Shown here piece by piece: positions 26,340 through 35,376 of a DNA stretch of 64,000 nucleotides. Position 1 is the first letter of the stretch; each line of letters begins with the position of its first letter. The stretch is taken from positions 1,488,001 through 1,552,000 of the forward strand of contig JAVSGI010000005.1 of NCBI GenBank assembly GCA_032334235.1, read 5' to 3'. The translations under genes were made by a program, and so were the position numbers. The stretch comes from Paracoccaceae bacterium Fryx2 (GTDB lineage Bacteria; Pseudomonadota; Alphaproteobacteria; Rhodobacterales; Rhodobacteraceae). Under the pieces are notes generated by a model. It was not told where the DNA came from. It did no database searches and saw only the letters and a program-made list of their open reading frames with translations.

Positions 26340-28490
26340 CGCTTGCGCCCCCCCCTTGTGGTCATGACGAAGACCATCGCGATGATCACCGACAGCAGCG
26401 TCAGCCCCAGCAGGATGATGGTGAAAAGCAGCGGCGACCACGAGGCATAGGTTCCCACGATGAAGCGGATGCTGGACAGGCGCAACGGTTCCAGCAGCAT
26501 GGGCGGCACGGATGCCGGGCGCCAGCTTTGCCAGGTGCCGTCCTCGGCCAGAATCGACAGCCGGCCGGCCGGACCTCCCGGCACCTGCCCTGCGGCGGCA
26601 AGAAGGCCGGCAGCCTCGCCCGGCGAAACGGTCGGCCCCAGCACCAGCATCAGGTCGCCCGGAGCCTCGGCGTCGGGCTGCATCAGGATCATGCGGCCCG
26701 AGCGGCCCTGCAACCAGTCCGGCAGCGGCGGGTCGCCGGGATGGGCAAGCGCCAGCACCCCGCCCCACATCGCCTGAAGCCGCCGGGTCAGCCAGCCCAT
26801 GTCGATCAGCGGGGCATCGGGGCTGGCCTCGGGGGCGTCGGCCGTGGCCACGGGCGGCTGCAGCACCGCCTCCAGCAGGCCGCGACCGAGGTCGAGATCG
26901 GACGACCGCAGCAGCCCGGCCTCGGGCGCCGTCAGCACGCGCAGGGTAGCGGGCGGGCCGGGCAGCGGATCGGACGGCAGTGCCACGACCATCGGCAGCA
27001 GCGCCGCGCCGGAGAGGCCCGCGCGGGGATCGTCGGCGCCACCCGACACCGAGGTGCCGCGCAGCCGGTCCAGCACGGTTTCAAGCCCGGGGAACTGCAT
27101 CCGGGGCGAAACCGGCACCTCGAGCGTCGAGGCGGCGAGGATGCGCAGCATCGGGTCTTCGCGCAGCGGGCAAGGCAGATCGGGCGGATCGCCGGGGATG
27201 ATGGCCTCGAAGGTCAGCAGGTTGACGCCGGGCTGCATCAGCGACGCCTTGAAGCCCACCGGAAGCGCGGGCTGCACCGCGCCGCCCTGGCGGTCGAGCG
27301 GCAACAGCCGCACCGTGGTGCCGTTGACCTTGACCAGCAGCAGCGCGCCTGTCCCCAGGTCCTCGCCAAAGCCGTAAAGCAGCGTCAGTTCCGCAGCCTG
27401 CGGCCCCAGCACAAGCCAGTCCTGCGGCAGGCGGAACGCGATGTCGTGCCGGATGTAGTGGCCGAAATCGGCGGTGTCGCCGCGCCCGAGCGCGGAGAGC
27501 GGCACCACGTCGCCCGGCGCCAGCGTCGGCACCCCGGCGGCGGGTGGCGGCGGTGGCAGCAGGGCGGCAAGATCGGGGACGGCCCCGCCCGCGCCCAGCA
27601 CGACGCGCAGCACCAGCGACCCGTCGCCGCCGCGCACCAGGTCGGCCGATGGGGCAGCCCCGGCCAGCACGGTGATCCGCGCCAGATCGGCGCCCGAACC
27701 GGCCGGTTCCCACAGGCCCGCGACGCGCAGCGGAACTTCGGGCCGGGCCACCATCCGCGCCGCCCGCAGCGCGATCTGCTGCACCAGCGCCGGGTCGGCA
27801 TCGGGCGCGGCGCGGATCGTCAGCCCGCCGGGACGCGACGCCTGTTCGATCAGCAGGCCCGGAAAATCGGTCTCGCGGAAATCGGTCAGGCCGGGCGGCA
27901 GGGTCAGGCCGCTGGCGGCCAGATCGACCTCCACCCACAGCGCAAAGCTGGCCTCGGGGCCGCAGTAGATGCGGTGGTGCAGCGCGCTTTCGATGCGCAG
28001 CCGGTTTGCCCCCGGCACCAGCGCCGCCGCGGGCAGCAGCACGGTCTGGAACCCGTCGAACGCCTGCGGCACCACCGGGTCCAGCGGCACGTCATTCACG
28101 ATCACCCGCAGGGCAGACCGTTCGGGCAGCACGTTGATGGCGGCGCGCAGGCTCAGCGCCAGTTCGGTCGGCACCAGCCCCTCGGGCAGGAACAGCGTCA
28201 GGTCGGCGGCATCCTGTTCGCCGTTCAGGCGCAGGATGCTGGCGGCGCCCTTGCCGATCAGCGGCAGGCGCTGCGGCGCGGGGGGGGGCGGGGGCGGCGG
28301 CGGGCGCCGCAGCCGCCCGGGCGCCGAATTCCATCAGGCCCACGGTGTCGGCGGCGGCGGGGGCGTCGGGCAGGGCCCGTTCGTCCGCCGGAATCTCGAT
28401 CCGGGGCGACGGGATGTCCTGCGCCCGCACGGCGCCCGCCACGAGGGCGAGCATCGCGGCGAGCGCGACCAGGCGCGCGCGCCGGGTCAT
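26336..28490 (-). pseudogene. bcsB: Cellulose synthase regulatory subunit BcsB, one-base frameshift
   Basis: Periplasmic, membrane-anchored partner of BcsA. The correct start is ATG 28490 (overlapping the bcsA stop as ATGA), giving a signal peptide (MTRRARLVALAAMLALVAGA). This frame runs to a run of nine C (minus strand; 28280-28288) in a Pro/Ala-rich linker and then leaves BcsB. The downstream frame reads PQRLPLIGKGAASILRLNGE and continues through the carbohydrate-binding domains to a C-terminal anchor (FTIILLGLTLLSVIIAMVFV) at 26336. Removing one C would restore a 717-aa protein of normal BcsB length. The lesion may be a real mutation, a slippage switch or a sequencing error. Confidence 0.88.
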
Positions 28491-30841
28491 GCCGTGACCT
28501 TCCACGGCCGGACCTTGCCATCGGAACCGTCGAAGCCCGGATCGGGCGCGTCCAGGTCGAGGTGTTCGGGTTCGACGCCGAAGGCCAGCAGGTGCGCGGC
28601 CTTGGGACGCCGGGTTTCCGACATGGACGCGCGGGCGCGGCGCCCCGGTTCGCGGATGAAATCGGCGATCACCGAGGGCAGCACCTTGAACGCCAGCGAC
28701 AGCGCATAGCCGAAGCCGGCGAACATGCCCTTGCGGCGCCGGGTGCTTTCGCGGATCGTGCGCCAGATGTCGCTGTCGCCGAAGATCAGGAAGGCCACCG
28801 CCTCGCGCGTGATCATGGGCTGATCCGGGCGCAGCATCAGCCCGACGATCATGCCTTCCGGCCCCTGCCGCACGCTGCGCACGGTGCCCAGCACCGGCGT
28901 CTGAAGGTGCGGCGCATCAGGGAAGCGGGGGGTGAAGGAAAAGCTCTGCCCCGGCACGATCGGCGGGGCGGCGGCATCCCTGGAGCCGGGGGCGACCAGA
29001 ATCCGCACGCCGCTGGTCGAGGCGTCAAGGATGGTGGCGGCCATTTCGGTGGCGGCATCCTGCGGGCGGACGGTGGCGGGCACGCGCAGGTCGACCCGCG
29101 GCGAGGCGCGGCGCTGCTGCTTTTCCGACACCGCGCCCCAGGCGATCGACACCAGCAGGAAGTTGAACACCGCCCAGCCGCCCACCACGATCAGCACCGA
29201 ATGGTCGCCCGGGAACATCACCCAGCGCACCACCAGCGCCACCACCCCGGCCAGCATCAGACCGAACAGCAGGGTCAGCGGCCCGTGGATCGGCGAGATG
29301 TAATCCTCCTCCAGCGTCTCGTCCTTGGCGGTCACGTTGAACTTGGCGGCCCGTGGCGACAGGAAGGTCTTGATCACCGCCTTGGCCAGATAGGGGGCCT
29401 GCGCCACCTCGTAGATTTCCGAGATCAGCGGCCATCGGAACCGGGCGTAAAGCGCGTTCTGCACCAGATAGCCCACCGCAAGGTAGCTGAGCATGTAGGC
29501 CAGCACGTCCTCGTAGGTCGAGACGAAGATCTGGATGCCGAAGAACAGATAGACCAGCGGAGCCAGCAGGAAGGCCAGCCGGATCAGCGGAAACAGCCAG
29601 AAGCTCATCGAGTTGATGTAGCACAGCCGTTGCGCAAAGCGCAGACCGCTGCGGAACAGCGGGTTCTTCAGCAGCAGCATCTGCATCATGCCGGTGGCCC
29701 AGCGCCCGCGCTGTTCGATGAAGGTGGCGAAGGTTTCGGGCTGCAGGCCCGCGATCATCGCGCGGTCGATGTAAAGGCTTTTCCACCCCGCCGCGTGCAT
29801 CTCCAGCGCGGTTTCGGCATCCTCGGTGATGGTCTCGCCGGCAAAGCCGCCGACACTGTCGAGCGCCGAGCGGCGCAGCACGGCGGCAGAGCCGCAGAAG
29901 AAGGTGCCCCCCCAGCGGTCCAGCCCGCGGTGGATGAAGCTGTAGAACATCTCGTTTTCCGGCGGGCAGCGTTCGGACAGGCCGAGGTTGCGCTGGATCG
30001 GATCCTTGTTGATGAAGAAGTGCGGCGTCTGCACCAGGTAGAGCTTGGGGTCATCGACGAAGTATCCGACGGTCCGCGCCAGGAAATCGCGGCTGGGCAC
30101 GTGGTCGGCGTCGAACACCACGACAAGCTGGCCATCGAGCTGTTCCAGCGCGGCGCTCATGTTGCCGGCCTTGGCATGTTCGTTGCGCTCCCGCGTGGAG
30201 TAGCGCACGCCCAGGTCGCGACACAGCGCCTGCAGCGTGGCGCGCCGTTCGCGCGACCGGGCGGCCAGTTCGGGGTCGGACGAATTGCAGCGCTGGTCGG
30301 TGCCGCCGTCATCGCACAGCACCACCCGGCGCTTGGCGCGCGGATAGATCATGTTCTTGGCAGCCGCCAGCGTGACGCTCAGCATCTCGGGCGGCTCGTT
30401 GTAGGACGGGATCAGGATGTCGACGGTCGGCAGATCCTCGGGCAGCACCTTGGCGGGAAAGCGGCGCGTCGTCGGATCGGCGGTGATGAAGCCGTTGAGG
30501 AAGAACAGCAGGATCGAATAGCTTTCCACCGCAAACAGCAGCACCGCGATCCCGAAGGACAGCGACAGCGACGGCGGGGGCAGCGTCTCCAGCAGCCGCC
30601 AGATCCAATAGCGCATCACGATCACGCTGGAAATGCCCAGCAGCAGGAACCGCGCGCCGAGGTTGGCCGCAAAGGGCTTCAGCGCCGCGACGCAGACCAC
30701 CGCGACCAGCCCCAGCAGCGCCTGCCCGCTGGTCGAGGTGGGCGCGGAGGCCAGCAGCACCACCGGAACCAGCACCGCGAACCAGGCCAGCAGCACGGGC
30801 GTGTTGGCGGTGGCCGAGCGGCGGAACGGGGCGCCGGTCAT
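28487..30841 (-). CDS. bcsA: Cellulose synthase catalytic subunit (UDP-forming)
   Basis: 784-aa inner-membrane GT2 synthase that polymerises and translocates beta-1,4-glucan from UDP-glucose. Visible: two N-terminal membrane helices, then VVLCDDGGTDQR, the DxD region VVFDADHVPSRDF, the TED motif ETITEDAETALEMHAAGW and QQRGRW-type motif EQRGRWATGMMQMLL. Further membrane helices follow, then a C-terminal PilZ domain (RRASPRVDLRVPA plus DASTSGVRI) that binds c-di-GMP. The whole order closely resembles R. sphaeroides BcsA. It follows bcsN and overlaps bcsB by four bases. Confidence 0.97.
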   Translation of the reverse strand: MTGAPFRRSATANTPVLLAWFAVLVPVVLLASAPTSTSGQALLGLVAVVCVAALKPFAANLGARFLLLGISSVIVMRYWIWRLLETLPPPSLSLSFGIAVLLFAVESYSILLFFLNGFITADPTTRRFPAKVLPEDLPTVDILIPSYNEPPEMLSVTLAAAKNMIYPRAKRRVVLCDDGGTDQRCNSSDPELAARSRERRATLQALCRDLGVRYSTRERNEHAKAGNMSAALEQLDGQLVVVFDADHVPSRDFLARTVGYFVDDPKLYLVQTPHFFINKDPIQRNLGLSERCPPENEMFYSFIHRGLDRWGGTFFCGSAAVLRRSALDSVGGFAGETITEDAETALEMHAAGWKSLYIDRAMIAGLQPETFATFIEQRGRWATGMMQMLLLKNPLFRSGLRFAQRLCYINSMSFWLFPLIRLAFLLAPLVYLFFGIQIFVSTYEDVLAYMLSYLAVGYLVQNALYARFRWPLISEIYEVAQAPYLAKAVIKTFLSPRAAKFNVTAKDETLEEDYISPIHGPLTLLFGLMLAGVVALVVRWVMFPGDHSVLIVVGGWAVFNFLLVSIAWGAVSEKQQRRASPRVDLRVPATVRPQDAATEMAATILDASTSGVRILVAPGSRDAAAPPIVPGQSFSFTPRFPDAPHLQTPVLGTVRSVRQGPEGMIVGLMLRPDQPMITREAVAFLIFGDSDIWRTIRESTRRRKGMFAGFGYALSLAFKVLPSVIADFIREPGRRARASMSETRRPKAAHLLAFGVEPEHLDLDAPDPGFDGSDGKVRPWKVTA

Positions 30842-30878
30842 GGCGCGAACCGGACGGGCGGCCGCGAAAGGGCGGGCG

Positions 30879-31568
30879 TCATGGCGTGGGCCCTGCCAGC
30901 GGCGACAGCATCACCGTGCTGCGCGCCCCTGCCCCGACCCCGCCGCCCATCCGGGCTTCGAGCATCGGCGCCAGCGCCTCTTCGATGGACCCAAGCACGC
31001 AGTTGCGCAGCATCACGTCCATCACGTTGGCCCGGGCGGGCAGCATCCGGCTGCCGACCCCCAGCCTGCGCAGCGCCAGCACGCAGTTGGTCTGCGCCCC
31101 GCTGCGGTATTCCAGCCAGACATAGGGCCCCAGACTGTCGGAGCCGCTTTGCAGGTTGCTGTCGGACACGGTGCCGAAGGGCGACGGCGACCCGCCCGCG
31201 CGTTTCACGAACTCCTCCAGCCGGAAGGCGGGCACATCCTGCCCGTCGGTCACCCGCGCCAGCATCAGCAGGAAATTGTCGCCCCGCAGCGTGGTGTCGT
31301 TGGCAAGGCCCACGATCTGTTCGGTCTGGCCCGGAAGCCCGCGCTGGATGCCGATCAGCGCCAGCGGTTCGGTGGTCCAGATCGAGCCGACACGGATCTG
31401 CGAGAACGGCATGGCGGTTTGCAGCACCCCCCGCGACGGAGTTGCGACCGGGCCGGCCGGCAGGCAGGCCGCGAGCATCAGCCCGAGCCCCGCCACGACC
31501 AGCCCCTGCCGCACCAAACTGACAGGGCCGACCTTACGCTGCCCTGTTACGCACATACCTGACGCCAT
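30879..31568 (-). CDS. bcsN: Cellulose biosynthesis protein BcsN
   Basis: 229-aa probable lipoprotein (LVVAGLGLMLAACLPAG gives a lipobox with Cys near residue 35) of the BcsN family found with alphaproteobacterial cellulose operons. Recognisable blocks include NFLLMLARVTDGQDV and LGPYVWLEYRSGAQTNCVLALRRLG. Its biochemical role is not established. It is the first gene of the operon, 37 bases before bcsA. Starts at 31568 and 31556 are both possible; 31568 has a weak GGAA ribosome site. Confidence 0.8.
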   Translation of the reverse strand: MASGMCVTGQRKVGPVSLVRQGLVVAGLGLMLAACLPAGPVATPSRGVLQTAMPFSQIRVGSIWTTEPLALIGIQRGLPGQTEQIVGLANDTTLRGDNFLLMLARVTDGQDVPAFRLEEFVKRAGGSPSPFGTVSDSNLQSGSDSLGPYVWLEYRSGAQTNCVLALRRLGVGSRMLPARANVMDVMLRNCVLGSIEEALAPMLEARMGGGVGAGARSTVMLSPLAGPTP

Positions 31569-31910
31569 TTTCGTTCCGTATCATCATGATTGAGTCATGT
31601 CCATTCGGCCCGCCGGGAAGGCCCGCAGCACATTCTTCATATCGGACCCGCCGCCCCGCAGCAAGGCGCGGGACGACGCTTTGGTGCCGCCAGAGGTCGG
31701 GCAAGACAGAGATTTCGCGGAATGCGTGTGGCACCTGCCGATCGCCCGCGATGCCAGAGGGGGCGGGAACCGGGCCCGCCCCAAGGCCGACCGGACCGGC
31801 GCCCCGTGCCGCCGCCCGCCGTCGGGCAGCCTGCCGACCCTGCGGCCGACAGCCTTGCCCGCCCCCCCCAAGAAGGATCATCGGGATAAGGCGCGGGGGG
31901 CGGAACGGCT
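31569..31910. other. Intergenic region upstream of bcsN
   Basis: 342 bases between the pseudo-receiver gene stop and the bcsN start, both minus-strand. The part near bcsN is comparatively AT-rich ('catgattgagtcatg' at 31584-31598 contains a short dyad) and presumably carries the cellulose-operon promoter. The rest is GC-rich with chance open frames only. I see no convincing -35/-10 pair or gene. Confidence 0.55.
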
Positions 31911-32705
31911 TCAGATCAGGCTCACGACCAGCGCGATGATCCCGGTCCATGCCAGCACGCCCGAGGCTGCAACCGGCAGGATCCACCAGCCGCGCATCAG
32001 GGATCTGTCTTCGGCCTGATGCACCGTGAGGACAGGTGCGGCCTGCACCGGCGCAGCCGGACCCGAGCTTGCCGGCACGCCCAGGCCGACCTCGGCCAGC
32101 GCGCTGCGCAAGTCAAGACGGTATTCGGCGGGGGTGTCGCGCCCGGTTTCGCGCAGGGCGACCCGGATCATCGCGCCTTGCACCACTTCGGCAAACTGCG
32201 CGGCGGTGACATCGGCCGCCAGACGGCCGTCACACAGGTTCATCGCCTCGGCCGTGGTGTCGGTCGCGCCGAGCCCCCCGTCCACCAGGATGACCGGAAG
32301 CTGGCGCGACGCGTTCTTCAGGCGCAGGCACAGATCGAGGGTGCGCGCTTCATCGCCAAGAAAATCGGCGTCAACCACGCAGAAGTCGAAGCCCCCGGCG
32401 TTGCGCTCAAGCCATCCGGCGGGCAGCGTCGCCTCGGACTGGACCACGGCATGTGCGCCTATGTCCTTGATCCAGCCGCGCATCGCGGCGGCAAGCTTTT
32501 CGTCATTGCCGAGAATCAGCGCCGTGCCGCCGATCTGGCGCCCGGCGATCGGTTGCGGCCGTTCGTCGGTCAGGTCCGGAGTGGCCGGGCCAGGGCGGGG
32601 GAGGATGAAGTCGGGTGCTGTCGGCGGGACGCGCAGCACAGGCCGCCCGCGAGAGAACTCGGCAACGGTGCCCGTCGCGGGGCGTTGATCGAAGCTGTCC
32701 CGCAT
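31911..32705 (-). CDS. Receiver-like (pseudo-REC) protein with C-terminal membrane anchor
   Basis: 264-aa protein (279 aa if ATG 32750 is used). It has a Pro-rich leader, then a receiver-like alpha/beta fold: ALILGNDEKLAAAMRGWI (strand 1, lacking the usual acidic pair), FDFCVVDADFLGDEA (strand 3 with Asp), LPVILVDGG (strand 4), and no Lys-Pro loop near strand 5. The C terminus is one hydrophobic helix (WWILPVAASGVLAWTGIIAL), so it is probably membrane-tethered. Start 32705 is preferred because of AAAAGG nine bases upstream. It is paralogous to the protein at 32874 and adjoins the cellulose operon. Function unknown; control of cellulose synthesis is an inference from location. Confidence 0.7.
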   Translation of the reverse strand: MRDSFDQRPATGTVAEFSRGRPVLRVPPTAPDFILPRPGPATPDLTDERPQPIAGRQIGGTALILGNDEKLAAAMRGWIKDIGAHAVVQSEATLPAGWLERNAGGFDFCVVDADFLGDEARTLDLCLRLKNASRQLPVILVDGGLGATDTTAEAMNLCDGRLAADVTAAQFAEVVQGAMIRVALRETGRDTPAEYRLDLRSALAEVGLGVPASSGPAAPVQAAPVLTVHQAEDRSLMRGWWILPVAASGVLAWTGIIALVVSLI

Positions 32706-32782
32706 CGTCTGCAACCTTTTCCCGATTCGGCCACCCGCCGTAACCGACATGAGCCAGCAATAACATCTATCAGCAATTCATA

Positions 32783-32811
32783 CTATTATTTTGATACTTT
32801 TTAAATTGCAA
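32783..32811 (-). promoter_or_regulatory. Probable sigma-70-type promoter of the membrane pseudo-receiver gene
   Basis: In an AT-rich island unusual for this genome, the minus strand reads TTGCAA (32811-32806), 17 bases, then TAATAG (32788-32783). Transcription would begin about 70 bases before ATG 32705. This is the only clearly AT-rich promoter-like segment in the neighbourhood. Confidence 0.5.
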
Positions 32812-32873
32812 GCCTCAATCAGCGGTTGAACGCCGATGCCCTGCCGAAAGCACCGGACGCCGCAAGGCCGGGG

Positions 32874-33371
32874 TCAGGCTTCGGGCGTGGGATGCACGGC
32901 GCAAAGGTAGTGGCGGTGATTGTCGCGGGCGACCACCAGACCCAGCTTGAACGCGGCGAACGAGACCGGATTGCGCAGGGTCACGTCGCAGACCATCATG
33001 CATTCGGTGGTCAGATCGCTGCGCGAAACGAAAGAAGACAGCAGAATCACCGGCACGTCAGGGGCGACGCGGCGGACCTCGAAGCCGAAATCGACGATCG
33101 CTTCGGCGTCGCCCAGATCGTCGCAATCCACCACGGCCAGCGCCGGGCCGCGCCCCGGCCGGGCCAGCCAGCCCAGCGCGACATCTGCCTGCGCCGTCAT
33201 GACCCCGAGCCCGCCGAAGCTGTCGATCCATATGCTGACCTGCCGCATGTCCTGGACGCCCCCCCCCACCAGCAGCACGGTGACGCCCGTCAGGTCGGGC
33301 ACCGGATCGGGACCGAAATCGCGCGATGGCACAACGGCCGCCCGCCCCGGCGCCTGCGGCAGATCCGGCAT
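32874..33371 (-). CDS. Receiver-like (pseudo-REC) protein, 5' end displaced by IS copy 1
   Basis: The remaining frame gives 165 aa from an internal ATG at 33371. The fold is receiver-like: VTVLLVGGGVQDM (acidic pair missing), ALAVVDCDDLGDAEA (Asp retained), PVILLSSF, and CDVTLRNPVS where the usual Lys-Pro is Arg-Asn-Pro. The same frame continues upstream without a stop to the IS boundary at 33393. The codons on the other side of the IS (34724-34703) join in frame, so the original gene had about 178 codons and its own ribosome site. Whether the truncated gene is still expressed is unknown. Paralogue of the gene at 31911. Confidence 0.7.
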   Translation of the reverse strand: MPDLPQAPGRAAVVPSRDFGPDPVPDLTGVTVLLVGGGVQDMRQVSIWIDSFGGLGVMTAQADVALGWLARPGRGPALAVVDCDDLGDAEAIVDFGFEVRRVAPDVPVILLSSFVSRSDLTTECMMVCDVTLRNPVSFAAFKLGLVVARDNHRHYLCAVHPTPEA

Positions 33372-33388
33372 GTGCCTGTCGTGGGAAC

Positions 33389-34706
33389 TTCTGGGCACCT
33401 CGATTTTTGACTGTTTTCGCGGCAACGGCATAGCAGGTTCTGCCCGAAGCGCGGCAGCGACCTTCAGCTGACCGATTGTTGCCTTGGTTTTTATGATCTG
33501 CCGCCCATTTCGCCTCGCGGACCTTCGGTTCAGGGCCGTTTTTAGCGATGCGCGGGGCGATCTGCGTCCTTGGCCGACCGTTTTCAGGCTGGGTGCGGGT
33601 TGATGCGACCCAGTTGGCCGAGGCGGCGCATGTTGTAGGCGAGATTCTTCATGCCGACTTTGGCCTTCGCCCGCACCAAGCCGATGGTGCGCACCAGGGT
33701 GCCGCCCATGTCGTTGGCCTGCGCGCCGAAGATGTGCTCAACCCGGACCCGCACGGTGGATTTGGTGCGGTTGCTGCCCTTGGCCTGGTCGGTCAGCGGC
33801 TTGCCCCGATTGCCCTTGCGGTGGATGTGGCTTTTCAGTTTTAAGGCGCGGAGTTTGGCCTCCATCTCCTCGGACCGATAAGCAGCATCCGCCCACACGC
33901 CAGACCCGGTGTTGCCCTGCATCAGCAGATGATCCACTGCCTGGCTGTCATGCACAGCGGCGTCGGTGACGTGGTAGCGCCGGACCAGCTTATGCGTGCG
34001 GTCCACATTCACATGGTTCTTGTAGCCGTAGTGGCTCTTGCCGTGCTTTTTCGTCCAACGTGCGTCCACATCCTTTTGCACCCGTTTCGCTGGCTTATCA
34101 GCCCAATCCTCGGGGACCTCGCCCTTCTTGATCGTTGCGTTTTCATCGCGCGTGTTGTGATTGCGCGGCACCGGCACGATGGAGGCGTCCAGGATCTGAC
34201 CGCCGCGCGCAATGTAGCCCCGCCGCGCCAAATGACCGTCAAACAACCCGAACAACTCCTCCACCTTGCCGGCCTGCGCCAGCGCATCGCGATACAGCCA
34301 CACCGTCTTGGCGTCGGGCACCCGGTCACCAAGGCCCAACCCCAGGAAGCGCATAAAGGAAAGCCGGTCGCGGACCTGATATTCGATCTGATCATCCGAC
34401 AGGTTGTAAAGCGCGCTCAGAACCAGCGTCTTGAACATCAGCACCGCATCTATCGGCTTGCGCCCCGCGCGGGACTTGCGATCCGCAACAGGCTTGCGCC
34501 AGACCCGCTCAAGAGCCGGACGAAACTCCTCCCACGGCACGACGGCATCAATTTCGACCAGCGGATCCCTTTTGGCATCGAGGCTCGCGTAACGGTCCGA
34601 AAGATCGAAAAAACCCATCTGCGCCATCGTTGCATCCCCAATGCCAGTTCACTGTCTCACCATACCGAAGTGCGGGGGATGGGGCAATTTATAGAGGTGC
34701 CCTTCT
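33389..34706 (-). mobile_element. IS5-family insertion sequence, copy 1 (1310 bp with TTCT target duplication)
   Basis: The element spans 33393-34702. Ends are inverted: GGGCACCTCGAT at the left and the complement of GGGCACCTCTAT at the right. Four-base direct repeats TTCT (33389-33392 and 34703-34706) mark the insertion. It carries one transposase gene. All 1310 bases appear identical to copy 2 at 36464-37773, judged by matching sequence at a constant offset of 3071, so transposition was recent. It interrupts the pseudo-receiver gene at 32874. Confidence 0.95.
33584..34627 (-). CDS. IS5-family transposase (copy 1)
   Basis: 347-aa DDE transposase with an N-terminal DUF772-type helical domain (RKPIDAVLMFKTLVLSALYN, then DRLSFMRFLGL). 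The catalytic triad is seen in GGQILDASIVPVPR (first Asp), GVWADAAYRSEEME (second Asp) and RVRVEHIFGAQ (Glu of the YREK-like region). It is intact, with a normal start MAQMGFFDLSDRYASLD, and is the only gene of the element. It should still be able to mobilise both copies. Confidence 0.96.
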   Translation of the reverse strand: MAQMGFFDLSDRYASLDAKRDPLVEIDAVVPWEEFRPALERVWRKPVADRKSRAGRKPIDAVLMFKTLVLSALYNLSDDQIEYQVRDRLSFMRFLGLGLGDRVPDAKTVWLYRDALAQAGKVEELFGLFDGHLARRGYIARGGQILDASIVPVPRNHNTRDENATIKKGEVPEDWADKPAKRVQKDVDARWTKKHGKSHYGYKNHVNVDRTHKLVRRYHVTDAAVHDSQAVDHLLMQGNTGSGVWADAAYRSEEMEAKLRALKLKSHIHRKGNRGKPLTDQAKGSNRTKSTVRVRVEHIFGAQANDMGGTLVRTIGLVRAKAKVGMKNLAYNMRRLGQLGRINPHPA

Positions 34707-34733
34707 GCTTTGAACCGCTTCCATGATGCCTCC
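34703..34733 (-). pseudogene. Detached 5' end of the interrupted pseudo-receiver gene
   Basis: On the minus strand a ribosome site GGAGG (34733-34729) lies four bases before ATG 34724. The seven codons M-E-A-V-Q-S-R run into the TTCT target duplication. Joining across the element continues in frame with S-S-H-D-R-H-M-P-D-L of the remaining gene. This reconstructs the original start and shows that the insertion lies after codon seven. Confidence 0.75.
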
Positions 34734-34738
34734 GCAAC

Positions 34739-35376
34739 GATGACGGTCAGGCCCGCCATGACGCGAACGCCATTCCTGACAACTCCAGCGTCCGCCCTTC
34801 GCGGCATGTTGTCAATTTGATCTATTTGGGTCGGCGGAAGTCCGCGAATCGGCTCCGGTCGGGGGCCTCGGGCGGCCAAATCATCAGAACGTGATCCGGA
34901 ATGCGTCATATCGCCCGATGCGCCCATTGACCCTGCCCGGAAAAGGCTGCGACCCTGTGCGCGGCCTGAAGAATCGGGGGGTGTCACGGGGCGTTTCGTC
35001 GGCTTCCGACTGATTCGCTGCGGCCACGAAACCCGGCTTTGCCGCATGACGCCCGAAAGGCGGCCCCCGTGGCTGTCTCAGGGCGGGCATGACGGGGAGG
35101 CCGCCGAATAATTCCGCCGTCACCGGAACTTCGTCGGGGCAGCAACGTTGGTACCGATGACATGACTTACACGGCTGATGCCGTCCCTTTCCGGCAGGGC
35201 CCGGGCAGCCGACGCACACCAATCAGAAACATGCCTCCTGGAACGGGCTCCGGCCCGTCAGAGGCAAAGGCCTGCAGGTAGAAGATGAAGCGATCCCTTA
35301 CCCCCGCCGCTGCCGTGGCATCCCCCCAGCGCGACCGTGGCGTGACGATGGCCGTCTTGCTTCTGCAGGTGACCCG
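34739..35376. other. Intergenic region between the split receiver gene and the GAF protein
   Basis: About 640 bases. It should contain the promoter of the interrupted minus-strand gene (left) and that of the plus-strand GAF protein (right). Open frames on both strands (for example minus 34884-35222) have no recognisable domain. A moderately AT-rich stretch at about 34810-34835 ('gttgtcaatttgatctattt') is a promoter candidate. Nothing else is supported. Confidence 0.55.

Noticed and set aside
26528-31522. Continuous open frame of over 1600 codons on the plus strand across bcsB/bcsA/bcsN
   Set aside because: It runs antisense to well-identified bcs genes; the product is His/Arg/Gln/Gly-rich without domains. 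Long shadow frames are expected opposite GC3-rich coding sequence.
34884-35222. Minus-strand 112-codon frame in the gap between the split receiver gene and the GAF protein
   Set aside because: Cys/Pro-rich at one end but without a recognisable domain or start context; overlaps expected promoter sequence.
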